A DNA stretch of 64,000 nucleotides, taken from NCBI GenBank assembly GCA_003868215.1, contig QWDQ01000001.1, forward strand, positions 248,001 to 312,000, given 5' to 3'. Positions 42,180 through 52,302 of this stretch are shown here, piece by piece (position 1 is the stretch's first letter; each line of letters begins with the position of its first letter). Source of the stretch: Pseudophaeomoniella oleicola. Lineage: Eukaryota; Ascomycota; Eurotiomycetes; Phaeomoniellales; Phaeomoniellaceae. A model generated the notes under the pieces. The model made no database searches. It had not been told where the DNA came from and saw only the letters and a program-made list of their open reading frames with translations. The translations under genes were made by a program, and so were the position numbers.

Positions 42180-43847
42180 TCACGGGTCCACCCCATCCAT
42201 TGCCCTTTCCACCCTCTTCTTCACCCTGCAAGGCAACCCGCCTTCCATCGGCAGCGTCAAACTGTTCTTCGTTCTTCTCTCGGGTAGATTATCTCCGATG
42301 CCGACAGTATCAGCCGCTGTCCTGGCGTCCGCGGTGTAATCTTCACATTCGATCAATGCAAAATCCTGGATCACTTTGACAATGACCCAGACGCCCATCA
42401 GTTCGGCCATTTTCCTGCCTAGGCATGCTCTTGGACCGGCGTTGAAGACGGGAAATTCGAAGGGGGATTTGGGTTGTAATCGGGGTCTAGAAAGCACGTC
42501 ATGGACCTTTGTCTTGCCGTCGCTATTGGTGTTCTGGTCAGCATTTCCAGTAGTACTGGGGTACTCGAGCCAACGGTCGGGCACGTAGCTTGTCAAGTTG
42601 CCCTTTTTGGAATCCCAGATCTCCTCGGAGCGGTTCATGGACCAGATACACCAGAGGATGACGGAGCCGGCAGGGAGGAAAGTTTCGTCGGGTAGGATTG
42701 CATCATCAGCGCATTGCTTGATTTCGAATGGGATGGGCGGGTATAGGCGGAGAGCTTCGTTGAAGGCAGCGTGGAGGTAGGGGAGGTTTTGAGGTTGTAG
42801 AGAAGCTGTATTGAGGGTTGCCATGGCAAAGAGGTTGCTTTCAGTGATCTCTGACTGTATACGACCAATCACATCAGGGTTGCGCATCAAACAGTAGAAC
42901 GTCCATGTTAGGGACTGAGCTGTGGTATCGCGAGCTGCAGAGAGTAAATTCAAGGCGGAGTCGGCGACGACTTTTCTGTCCGGAAATTTGCGAAGAAGAG
43001 AAGAAATAAGGGTACCCTCAACCTCCAGACTCTGGTCTCTAGAAGTACGAAGCTCTTGAAGAGAATTAGCGGTCGCACGTGTATCGAGCAGACGTGATTC
43101 GGCTTCAGAGACAATCTTGCTGCCAAAGTCATGAACTTCACGAAGAGCGGCACGGAACTGTCCCCCAGTGAACAATTCTGTCAACCACCACAAGGGGTTT
43201 TGGAACCTGTCGCCCGTCTTGCCTGAAGCGTAGTCGAAAGCTTTCGCGAAAGTGGACGAGGCATCGATATCCATGGCATACGCCATGCGGCCCATCGTGG
43301 AAGTTGTCAGGTCGAACAGGACATCCTGAAGATCAATAATTTCCCCGTTGCGTGCAGCTTTCAGGAGCCTTGAGTGGATTTTGCCATACTGGCGTGGAAG
43401 TTCAACCTCAATCAGCGTATCTATACTGGTTCCGCTGAAGAACTGCAAACCGGCCTTCCGTTGAGCCTTCCAAAAGTCACCATCAGAGTTGATGATACCA
43501 TCACCGAACAGGTCCCATGAACGTGTCCGGAATAGATCCCCCTTATGAAACAGAAGCTCGTTTTGGAGTATAAATTCGAGGATCTTGGGATCATTGATGA
43601 CAACCCCCGGCGGCAGTGTCGGAACTGAGATCTGATATGTGTCTAAACCGAAATGCTTCTGACATCCTACAAACCAGTTGTAGAGAGTATCCCTTGGCTG
43701 TAGGAATGTGATGGCATTTCCTAGCAAGGGCAGTGTATCCCCTGGTCTTGGTAAGGATTTGCCGTTCTGCTGTATCCTTGGTTTTCTTGCCAAATGATAG
43801 AACACATAGATGGTGGTTAAGAAAAGGATCAAGTAGACGGCCAGCAT
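42180..43847 (-). CDS. Cytochrome P450 monooxygenase (fatty-acid/alkane hydroxylase-like)
   Basis: Microsomal heme monooxygenase. It is a single 555-residue frame without introns. Residues 1-20 form a membrane anchor, followed by the Pro-rich hinge SLPRPGDTLPLLG. The oxygen-activation helix is AARDTTAQSL (304-313), the ExxR motif is EALR (364-367), and the heme loop is FNAGPRACLGR with Cys475. The region GDGIINSDGDFWKAQRK and the long C-terminal half resemble CYP52/CYP86/CYP704-type omega-hydroxylases, so a long acyl or alkyl substrate is plausible (inference). It is transcribed away from the type III polyketide synthase, with 887 bp between the start codons. This pairing suggests tailoring of an alkyl polyketide. 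Confidence 0.9.
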   Translation of the reverse strand: MLAVYLILFLTTIYVFYHLARKPRIQQNGKSLPRPGDTLPLLGNAITFLQPRDTLYNWFVGCQKHFGLDTYQISVPTLPPGVVINDPKILEFILQNELLFHKGDLFRTRSWDLFGDGIINSDGDFWKAQRKAGLQFFSGTSIDTLIEVELPRQYGKIHSRLLKAARNGEIIDLQDVLFDLTTSTMGRMAYAMDIDASSTFAKAFDYASGKTGDRFQNPLWWLTELFTGGQFRAALREVHDFGSKIVSEAESRLLDTRATANSLQELRTSRDQSLEVEGTLISSLLRKFPDRKVVADSALNLLSAARDTTAQSLTWTFYCLMRNPDVIGRIQSEITESNLFAMATLNTASLQPQNLPYLHAAFNEALRLYPPIPFEIKQCADDAILPDETFLPAGSVILWCIWSMNRSEEIWDSKKGNLTSYVPDRWLEYPSTTGNADQNTNSDGKTKVHDVLSRPRLQPKSPFEFPVFNAGPRACLGRKMAELMGVWVIVKVIQDFALIECEDYTADARTAADTVGIGDNLPERRTKNSLTLPMEGGLPCRVKKRVERAMDGVDP

Positions 43848-44734
43848 TGGGTCAATTGGATACTGAAACCTGCGCTGCCAGTAGTATATGTCAAGAGAGA
43901 TCTGACAGAGAACATCGTTTGTTGATGGTTACCTGGTCAGTAAGTACATATTTATTGTGATTGGACTGACTCTTCACCTCGACGTTATCATCATCATCAT
44001 CCTGTAATATCATGAGAGCTTGCCTGAAGCATGAAAGATCTCCCTTGGTATTGTAGGTAATACCTTGATACGGGTAATTGGCGTGACTGCTTCCACACAA
44101 GGAGATATCTAACTTAGGTGCTGTAGGTGTCAGACACAACCGGAACTACCGCCTATTGGTAGCCACCATAGCGTCTGAGGCACACCTGAGGAGCAGTGGG
44201 GAGTAGTGGGGAGAGTGCCTATTAGAGTAATATTTCAGGTAGGTACTGTAACCCCCACGTATTGTGCCGTACCTTATCTTTCCCCCATACTACCTAGGTA
44301 CGGTATGCGTCCATCACACTTACCTAGTTACACTTCACATGTACTATAAGATGCAGGATTCAAAGTGCGGCAAGATGAGTTTCATCCTACAAAAACAAGT
44401 GATGATGTCGTCTTTAGCCTTCAGCATGCGACCTTCCTCCTTTTACCTTCCCCCCCAACAGTTCCCTAAGAATTGATTGGCTCAAATTTCCCAGGTACTA
44501 GGATTGATGCAACAGCCAGTTCTTATGGTCCCCCATGTTCCTACGATCTTGTCCCATATCACTGTTTTCCTAGCACTCTTTGTCGCATGCTCCTATACTT
44601 TCTCTCCTCGGTGGCTACTGTCTTTACCGATGTCACACTGCTATTCTGAGCAATTAGACGTAGACCTTCTTTACTAGTAGGTAGCAGTCGCAGCGTCTTC
44701 ACAGCAAATTGGAAGCCAGCGCACTGTGTCCATC
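43848..44734. promoter_or_regulatory. Divergent region between P450 and type III PKS
   Basis: An 887-bp gap that would hold both promoters. It contains CCTAGGTAC-type words (44231-44330). Two small plus-strand frames (44264-44476, 44477-44677) have no recognisable content. Confidence 0.5.
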
Positions 44735-46060
44735 ATGTCACCATCCGTTGAACGCCCAGGCTCACCGGGTTTCACAGAGAGACCAGGTCTACAGATTCAT
44801 GGGGTGGGCGTTGAGTACCCGCCGTACCTCAATGGACCTGAAGCATTGGAAGACCTGGCACGCAAATACTATCCGCCATCTCAAGCGTAAGTCAAATTCT
44901 ACTGCGAATACGACCAATTAACTAACAAGTGTTCAATGGTAGCATGGAGAAGGTCCTTACAATCAATCAATACACTGGTATCGAAACTAGATCTTCAATA
45001 GGAAATTCTGACCATCCGATCGTAAACATGCCTGGACCTCCTACGATAGACACTCTGTGCGATCTCTTCCTCGACCTAGGAGTAAAACTTTCAGTTGCTG
45101 CATGTCGAAAAGCTGTTGAGCAGTGGGGAGGTGAATTAGCAGACATCACGCATGTCGTATCGACGACATGTACCAATTCAGCAAATCCGGGATTCGATCA
45201 TTATGTCGTCAAGGAACTTGGTCTCAACGTGAGTGTGGAAAAAGCCCTGCTTCACGGCGTGGGCTGCTCCGGTGGCCTAGCTGCTCTGAGGACAGCCGCG
45301 AATATCGCCATGGGTGCTTCTTACCGAAGACGGCCAGCAAGGGTGCTAGTAGTGGCATGTGAGGTCTCATCGGTTCTTGTGCGATCTGAATTAGATTCCG
45401 TCGATAAGAATAACGAGGTTCGCATTGGTGTCGCATTGTTTAGTGACTGCGCCTCAGCAGTAATTCTGAGTAATGGTATACAAAATAAACCCGGTGAAGA
45501 CCCATTGCTGGAACTTCTGGGCTGGGACCACCAGATCATCCCAGATACGGAGAAAGACCTGGGGTTTGATGTGCATCCTCATGGTAAAGCACGGGTGAAT
45601 TGTGTAATCGGACCTTGACTGACTGTGCCTAGGATGGAAGGTCGTGCTTACACAGCGAGTGCCGGAGCTCACATGTCCTGCTGTTCCCCCAATGTTTGGC
45701 GACCTGATAAAATCCATATCACCGGCGGAAATCGACCACAACCTGCAAGCTGAAGATTTCGACTGGGCTTTACACCCAGGAGGCTCGACAATCATAATGA
45801 ACGTTGAAAAGGGTATGGGCCTGACCCCGGAGCATCTGAGAGCGAGCTATGAGGTCTATATGAAGTACGGAAACTCGTCGAGCGCCACGGTGTTTTCGGT
45901 GCTAAAGAAGTTGCTTGACGCACCGGGTAGGGAGCATATCCTTGCTTGTGCTTTCGGTCCTGGTATAGCGATAGAGATGGCCGTACTCAAACGCGTGACA
46001 CGGTCGAGAGGCGGCAGTGAGAGCCCTTTCGAGCTTATTCAGGCGGAACCAGTAGATTGA
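44735..46060 (+). CDS. Type III polyketide synthase (chalcone/stilbene synthase family)
   Basis: Homodimeric ketosynthase that extends an acyl-CoA with malonyl-CoA; fungal members make alkyl-resorcinols, resorcylic acids and pyrones. Three exons (44735-44886, 44943-45583, 45633-46060) over introns of 56 and 49 nt give 406 residues. The catalytic triad is complete: Cys159 in HGVGCSGGLAAL, His312 in WALHPGGSTI and Asn345 in KYGNSSSATVF. Other family stretches are THVVSTTCTNSANPGFDHYV and ACEVSSVLVRSELDS. The first exon starts with a Pro/Ser-rich tail before LQIHGVGVEYPP. The starter acyl chain cannot be told from the sequence. The neighbouring P450 and small membrane protein are candidate partners. 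Confidence 0.94.
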
Positions 46061-46344
46061 GACGGCAGTGTGCGCAGTCAAGTAACTGGTACCATGCAAA
46101 GTCGTGGTATGTGAGCGACTTGCTGCAACAGAGCAGAGATCAGAGATCAGAGAACATAGAGTGAACATCTCCAAGCCGTCATAGACATGACTGACGACTG
46201 TTGAACCGCCGTACATAGAACAATTGCCATATACCACGCAGTCTGAGTTGACTACCGATCTCTAACGACCTGTACCACCTCTTCCCACCCTTTCTCAACC
46301 TCCTCCCCTTGACCATGCACCGCTCACCTCTCTCCCCCCCGTCT

Positions 46345-46773
46345 TCACCCACATACCCAAACCCCTCCCAACGCCCCCAAACAAATCAAATGCCCAACCA
46401 AAAACGCCCACGCCTCCCCCTTTTTCCTCCCCTTTTCCCCTCCTCCTCCTCCCCCCCACAACCTCCACCCCGCCCTCCCCACCGGCCCGAAATGGTACAC
46501 GGCCAACGCGCCCGCGACCTTCACATCTAATTGATCCTGTACATCACGCACGACGTGGTAGTAAGCGATCAAGACGGTCGACAGGAGCAGGATGGCGTAT
46601 TGGCGGATTAGGGCTTTTGCGGCTGATGTTGTTGTTGTAGGGTCAGAGGATTGGGGGGAAGGGGAGCTAGAGGCAGAAAGGAAGAGTTGGTGATGGGGTC
46701 GGAAGAAGAAGTTTAGGGAGGCGGGGAGTTCGAGGATGATGTGGAGGAGGAAGGGGATTTTGGACAGGTGCAT
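46345..46773 (-). CDS. Small four-helix membrane protein, unknown function
   Basis: Not recognised by name. The 142-residue protein starts at ATG 46773 (MHLSKIPFLLHIILELPASL). The frame extends 38 codons further up, but that part is the CA/GA microsatellite and is not convincing as protein. There are four hydrophobic segments: about 5-25, 58-76, 88-104 and 122-140. The loop before the last helix is a Gly run with Lys/Arg. A conserved-looking segment is KVAGALAVYHFGPVGRAGWR. The gene converges on the type III PKS with 284 bp between stop codons. Confidence 0.6.
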   Translation of the reverse strand: MHLSKIPFLLHIILELPASLNFFFRPHHQLFLSASSSPSPQSSDPTTTTSAAKALIRQYAILLLSTVLIAYYHVVRDVQDQLDVKVAGALAVYHFGPVGRAGWRLWGGGGGGEKGRKKGEAWAFLVGHLICLGALGGVWVCG

Positions 46774-46805
46774 TTTCTTTTCTTCTTTCTGATCCTCTGT
46801 CTCTG

Positions 46806-46845
<40 letters not shown>

Positions 46846-48221
46846 TGAATTGTTTCTGAGTATTGGCGATGGATTGGGGTTGATCAAAGTTCTCTAGTTA
46901 CCTAGGTAGGTAACAATGCTATCGATGAGAGGGAAGGGTTGAGACTTGGATTGTTTTGGGGATTTAGGAGGATGTTTGTGAAGAGAGGTAATAAGTTAGC
47001 AATATTACATTACAGTAAATATATCGAGTTTAGAATAATTACGTTCTGCGGAATAAGAGGTACCTAGTGATTGATGGTGATATCTTTTTCTTATTCAGAT
47101 TCGTATCTTTTCCGTAGTAAGACGTCCGAGTCTATATGAAATCGAGTCTATCTATAATCTCAAGTGAAGTAAAACACATGTACTCGTCGTGTTTTTCTGA
47201 TCCATACAGCTACACTACGTACGCCCTTTACTGCACTCGTCGATAACTTCAGGATATTCGGAAATACAGAAAGTAACAAGACCGAAATTACCACTTTCAA
47301 CGTCAGGGAAGCCGTTTAACAGAATGATCTGTTCATCATCCATATTGCCTAGGACAGAGTGACGTTGACAAGAGTGAAGATCAACCAATGTTGGATGCTC
47401 GAAGAAGGATGGAACAGGGAAGGCATCGATGTCTGGCTCTCAATACTGCTTGGACAAGACTGGCCGAGTGGGGGAAAGCATGTACGGCGCCTCTGATCAC
47501 TTGCCTCTTCTTTCTTTCAACGTCTTCATCAAAGCTCATGAGATACCTCTTGCTATAGCTGGGTGATCTCAGAAAGTGGTCTATCATGCACCTGATCTTC
47601 TGGTGAGATGTGGCTTCGATTCGCTTTCATGTTCATGCAAGTAGATTGCTCTGGATAGTCATGACCCCATTTAAGGAGTGAACAAAGTAAGCTCAAATGT
47701 TGTTCTTTCATACGCAGACGGGTAAAACCCTCCTTGCACCATCCGTCCTGAAGAGCAAGTCAGCTAGCTAGCTCTATTCCACATCCTCGAGCCATCCGTC
47801 CACCGCGCAAATTGCCACGGCCATCTCTCATATCATGACCTCGGTCCTCGGTTTCCAGTGCATGCAATGGTGCACACGCTAGCAACATGAACATGCTATC
47901 GTTTAGAGCCAGCGATAGTTACGTGGCCTGAAAAGCTCTGAAGGGCGGCAAGACTCAGGCCTGGACTTTCGGCAAGGACCGGCGCGGTTTTTGTCAGTCC
48001 TCAGCTCGCGATGTTGAACCACCGTAAATCAGCGCCTAGACATCATGTCCTGAGGGTGTGGACAAGGGTGTTGAAGATGAACAGGGTTAGAGAGTTTGGC
48101 TATGTGCCATGTTCTGCCGATGGACACTCTTGGGACTTGCGTGTCTTCGTCATTGAGATTTTAGATTCGTAACTTCGTTGATATTGACTTCAGTCTCTCT
48201 TTTCGTTGTCTCGGCTTCTAC
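46774..48221. other. Intergenic region with CT/GT microsatellite
   Basis: A 1.45-kb gap. The microsatellite at 46806-46847 lies in the leader of the small membrane protein gene. CCTAGGTAGG words occur near 46900 and 47060. Short frames (for example 47381-47587) have no recognisable content. Confidence 0.5.
46806..46847. repeat. Compound (CT)n(GT)n microsatellite
   Basis: About 11 CT units run directly into about 10 GT units, roughly 35-75 bp upstream of the start codon of the small membrane protein gene (read as CA/GA on its strand). Confidence 0.9.
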
Positions 48222-49146
48222 TCATCCGCCTAGTGATACTCTCTCCAGCGTTCTATCCACAACAGGTAACATGTCTACGATCAGGTTCGGGTCCCTCAGC
48301 TTCGCGCTGACATCTTCCCTGCCGTTCGCTAAGCGTTCTCGTAGTTTTTCGTAGTCCTCTTCTCTTGCGACGTACTCTCTTATGACCTCCTGTTGATCAA
48401 AGTCGACATAGACCCGTGTGTCTCGAACGCGCACTAAGACGTTATCGAGCCGCATGAAAAACCGCTGGAGGAGGAGGAGTCGAGCTGGCATCACTCGGAG
48501 CTTGCACGAGAGCATCGCGATGCCGTTGTCGGCTAGTTCGTCTTCATAGAGCATGACTTCGTCGAAGAAGTTGATAGGGTCTGGTCGCTTGAGGAGTTCG
48601 ATGGGGATGGGTGTGGAGGTTTGGGAGAAGGGAGGGGAGTTCGGGGCAAGAGAGCCCTTGTAGTCGGTACTGTAGGACCAGTCGAATGGCTTGATGACTT
48701 CTTTGATGTCGTGGCTATCTTCCCTGTTGCGTGCGTTAGTATGAGGGAGAGCAAGAGAGGACCGCTACACGGCTTCTCAAGGTCTCATACCTGCTCTTGT
48801 GCCATTCTTTCGAATATGCCACTTTCAGTCTCTTCTCGCCCGTCTTATCCACTCTGTCCAGCGCATCGAAAGCGTTGAATGCGATGCCCCAACCACTTTT
48901 GACGTGTTCGATGGACACAAAATTGTCACCAAAGATCATTTCCGGTGGCGCAATGCCCAGCTTGTTCGTCATATCCTCAATAGGTCCAGCCTTGAGTATG
49001 GGCAATTTTTGTGTCAAGACTCTGAAACCTTTCGTTGCAAAGGATCGTGGGGGATGCACTGCTGGACTCACAGGGAACGTGGTGTCCATAGCCGGTATGA
49101 ACGGGCCGTCCGCGGGCCTATTGCTTGAACCACCGTTCAAGGACAT
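48222..49146 (-). CDS. TIP41: TIP41-like protein (TOR/PP2A signalling)
   Basis: Regulator that links TOR signalling to type 2A phosphatases through Tap42. Two exons (48791-49146 and 48222-48723) over a 67-nt intron give 285 residues. Family stretches: KGFRVLTQKLPILKAGPIED, GIAPPEMIFGDNFVSIEHV, LKVAYSKEWHKSREDSHDI (joined by the splice), PFDWSYSTDYKGSL and VMLYEDELADNGIAMLSCKL followed by RVMPARLLLLQRFFMRLDNV. An upstream in-frame ATG at 49233 would add 29 residues. The inner Met (MSLNGGSSN) was chosen because the extra residues look like leader sequence. The C-terminal segment after RDTRVYVDFD is charged and helical. Confidence 0.92.
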
Positions 49147-49809
49147 GATCCAAGAATGACACGATGTGTGTAGTAAAGGATACAGCTTCCTGATATTGAC
49201 AGTGAGATCTTCCCCGCTACGAGAGAGACGCATACGCAGTACCGTATGTAGGTTAGCGGATTTTAGATTGCGGAGAGGATAAGATTCAGATTCTGCCCTA
49301 ACGTTACCCTCAATTTAATGTGGGAAAGCGGTGATACCAATTCGGGTGAGCAGGGGTGAGAAGGGAGGGAGCCGACCTCAATACTCACGGGAGAGAAATA
49401 ATCAATTTTTAGGATTAAATCTCCTTCTTCAATATATAGGCTGATGGTTTTTTGGGATTGCCCGAAGCCTTCCATTCTTCATTGACATATTTCCATAGGC
49501 CCTCCATGTCAGCCCGATTCCCGGAAGAACCGAGGTGAGTAGAAACATGCGAGTATCAGCATAATGTGTCGTGTTCATCTACATGCGTATCTTGTATGTA
49601 GAAAAGAAGCTTGGAGATATGGATGTCGTTATCGTGAAAAGTGATTGCATACATTGTACTGTGATCGGTCCTATTTAGACTCAATATTCGGGGTATATGG
49701 AAGTGCTCGAAAATGAACGCATCCTTTCTATAGTTAACCCAATGTCATTAATACATAACCAATAGCTTCGTGGGGACTCTCAAAATATTCAATGCAACCC
49801 GCAGCAAAA
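49147..49809. other. Intergenic region upstream of TIP41
   Basis: A 663-bp gap between two minus-strand genes: TIP41 promoter and 3' flank of the Cys-rich secreted protein gene. A 70-codon minus-strand frame (49263-49475) has no recognisable content. Confidence 0.45.
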
Positions 49810-50595
49810 CTAAAGACACCTGTAATCCCAGCACAAGCCGCTCTTGCAGACGTTACCGACGGTACCGCAGTTCTTGGGATCCCAGAACAGAGCGATACAG
49901 ACTCCGTTACTGCAGGCCTCGCTTCCATCAGTCGAGCAAACATAACCACCCTTGCCACAGTTCTTCGGGTCATTTTTGGTGTTGACGCAAACGCCATTAT
50001 AACACTGAGTAGCGGTGGTGGAATTGCAAACGAAGCCGACACTACCGCAGTTGTTCCAATCGGTCGAGAGACTGTAGCAGTACCCGTTGACGCAATTACG
50101 GCCGGAACCACAACCGAGGCCCTTGGCGGTATTACATTGGGTGCCGGAGGCGGCGGCCGACGTGGAGGTAGTCGTCTTGGAAGTAGCGGTTGTTGAAGTC
50201 GTCGAGGTGGACGTAGTAGTGGCTTTTACAGTCGTCGAGGAGGACGTACTGGTGGGTTTTGTAGTCGTCGAGGTAGATGTAGTGGTGGGTTTAGTGGTGG
50301 AATCAGGGATGGTGATGGGAACAGACACTGTCATTGTGGTGGTAACCGTGGCCATGACCATAGTTTCGGTTTCGAGATAGACATACGCAGGAATCTCGTC
50401 GAAGGTCATGGTCAACAGACCAGGAATGAGTTCCGTCACACCGGTGGCCTGAATGTCTTGGTTGATAGTGACCGGGACAGGGGTCAAAGCCGTCGTGGTG
50501 ATTGTTGACACATTGGTTGAGTACGTGACCGCACGATCTTGAAGGACCGATGCTGATGCCATTCCCGCAAGAAGAACGGGTGTGAAGGAATGCAT
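49810..50595 (-). CDS. Secreted protein: Thr/Ser-rich linker and Cys-rich repeats
   Basis: Not recognised by name. The 261-residue protein starts at ATG 50595 with a signal peptide (MHSFTPVLLAGMASASVLQD). About 90 residues with few features follow, then a Thr/Ser/Lys/Pro linker of about 60 residues in which KPT-S/T units repeat. The C-terminal 95 residues hold 13 or more Cys in about three imperfect repeats of the form C-x-NG-x-C, then D-x-x-NCG-x-x-G-x-VC (CYNGVCVNTKNDPKNCGKGG; ACSNGVCIALFWDPKNCGTV). The pattern suggests a disulfide-rich extracellular module, possibly carbohydrate-binding or cell-wall-linked. It is intronless. The chosen start excludes 41 upstream in-frame codons that lack a signal sequence. 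Confidence 0.75.
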   Translation of the reverse strand: MHSFTPVLLAGMASASVLQDRAVTYSTNVSTITTTALTPVPVTINQDIQATGVTELIPGLLTMTFDEIPAYVYLETETMVMATVTTTMTVSVPITIPDSTTKPTTTSTSTTTKPTSTSSSTTVKATTTSTSTTSTTATSKTTTSTSAAASGTQCNTAKGLGCGSGRNCVNGYCYSLSTDWNNCGSVGFVCNSTTATQCYNGVCVNTKNDPKNCGKGGYVCSTDGSEACSNGVCIALFWDPKNCGTVGNVCKSGLCWDYRCL

Positions 50596-52302
50596 TCTGA
50601 GAGATGTTGGGCAGTTCAAGGGATTGACGGGAGAGTGAATAGAAAAAGTAATGAAGGTGTAGAGAAGAACCTCTCTCGTAAGCTTGTCAATGTGAATGAA
50701 TGAATGGACGTATGTCAAAGAGCAGACTGGCCGAAGTCTGCGACATGGACCATGATATATAGATTTTCGACATGACAGCTGTGCTGTATTTGATTGATGT
50801 TGACCCTCATCAAAAGGATTTTGATGCCGGTTCCACTTACATCTAGAACATTGCTACCTTCTGATCTGCCTGACAGACGAGAGTATATCAGAATTTGTGT
50901 TCTGCTTGATCCGTCATTCAAGTTCCACGAGAAGGGGCTGCTGGAGCTGATATTGGCTGAGATAATGTCAGGGACCTCGCCAAATTCAAAACTGTTCTTT
51001 GGTCCGTAAGAAGAAAATGGGTTTGTTCCATACTCATCATAAATGGGAAAGGGAACTGGATGAGGTCCCATAGCACCGAAAGTATATCATCATGATCTGA
51101 AAGTAAAACCGAATGTGGTGGAACTGACGAATCATATCAGTCTCGGATCTCAATGCGGATGGTCTGTTTTCCGGAAGAGAAACAGGAAGACAATCAACCT
51201 TTGCCCCGGATTGAGAGGAAATCTAGAATCAATCTAGATTCAAGCCACAGCATCCGGAAAGATAGCAAACAATGTAAACAAGGCAGCATCGCCGAAGTGG
51301 CTTCATGTAGACATCTATGCATAGAGGTAGGTCAGCTCAATGAAAGGTTGTGTGGTCTTGTGCTGCTGTTCTTCCTTCGGTTCATCATGCCCAACACCAC
51401 AAGTCTCAGCCGAAGTCTCTTGGGATTTCGAAGGCCATCATTGCCGAGGCGGGTTCCCATTCTACATGGTGACAAAGTTCAGTGTTAATGCCCAGGATCT
51501 GGGGCTATCTTGACACGACGAGGTACATGTAAAAGTGCTTGATTCCACATAACTCAGCTTTCAACAGAAAATAAGAGATTCTCCCCCCGATCCCACCTCG
51601 ATTGGAGGATCGGGTGTTTCCTTCAGGGTAGTTGATTCGCCTTGAAGCCTGTGCTGTTAATTCATTAGCCAACGAAAAGTGACCGTCCGTGATTTCTGTT
51701 TGTCGTTGGTGCAAATCGCCGCTTTATGTACAGTAAGCACAATCAGGCTTGGGGCTCAACTTCGGCTCACTGATGATCAGGCTGTACCGTCACAGCTCAA
51801 GTTGTGCCTCAGGAGCTCAGTCTCTGAATTGATCTCTACGCTTCTCTGATCAATGATACCATTCTTTTTGTGGACATCATAATCAGTCATTCAATCTTGC
51901 CAACTCTACGCCAGTGTCACACCTTAGACTGGGGGCATGTTTTGACTCATCAATCGTTAGAACTGAATACAATTGTGTACCAGACCTTCTGTAACAAGTG
52001 TTCCCATTACCCTGCTCAGTATTTCATCACCCATACCCAGATAATCAACCAAGACCTTGATATTCAAGCAGACTAGGTGTTAGACCAGGACCCTAACAAT
52101 TGATTCAGATAACATTGGTCATCTTGCGTCGTCAACGCAGGCGGACATTCCGTAGGGGAAACGGCCCCCTACTCCAACGCTCCGAAAAGACACAAGAGCA
52201 ACGGTGTACGCTACTCGAGTTGGTCGGCTTATTGATGACTACCAATTCATCTGTGAATCTTGAATTATCGCAGTATCTTACAGCGTTCCACCTGTCTTAA
52301 AA
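50596..52302. other. Gene-poor stretch
   Basis: A 1.7-kb gap between the Cys-rich secreted protein and the RCC1-repeat protein. A 111-codon frame (51153-51488) has no recognisable domain. I see no repeat or transposon remnant. Confidence 0.4.

Noticed and set aside
50719-52302. Possible degenerate transposon in the gene-poor stretch
   Set aside because: I found no terminal repeats, no target-site duplication and no transposase or reverse-transcriptase motifs by eye.
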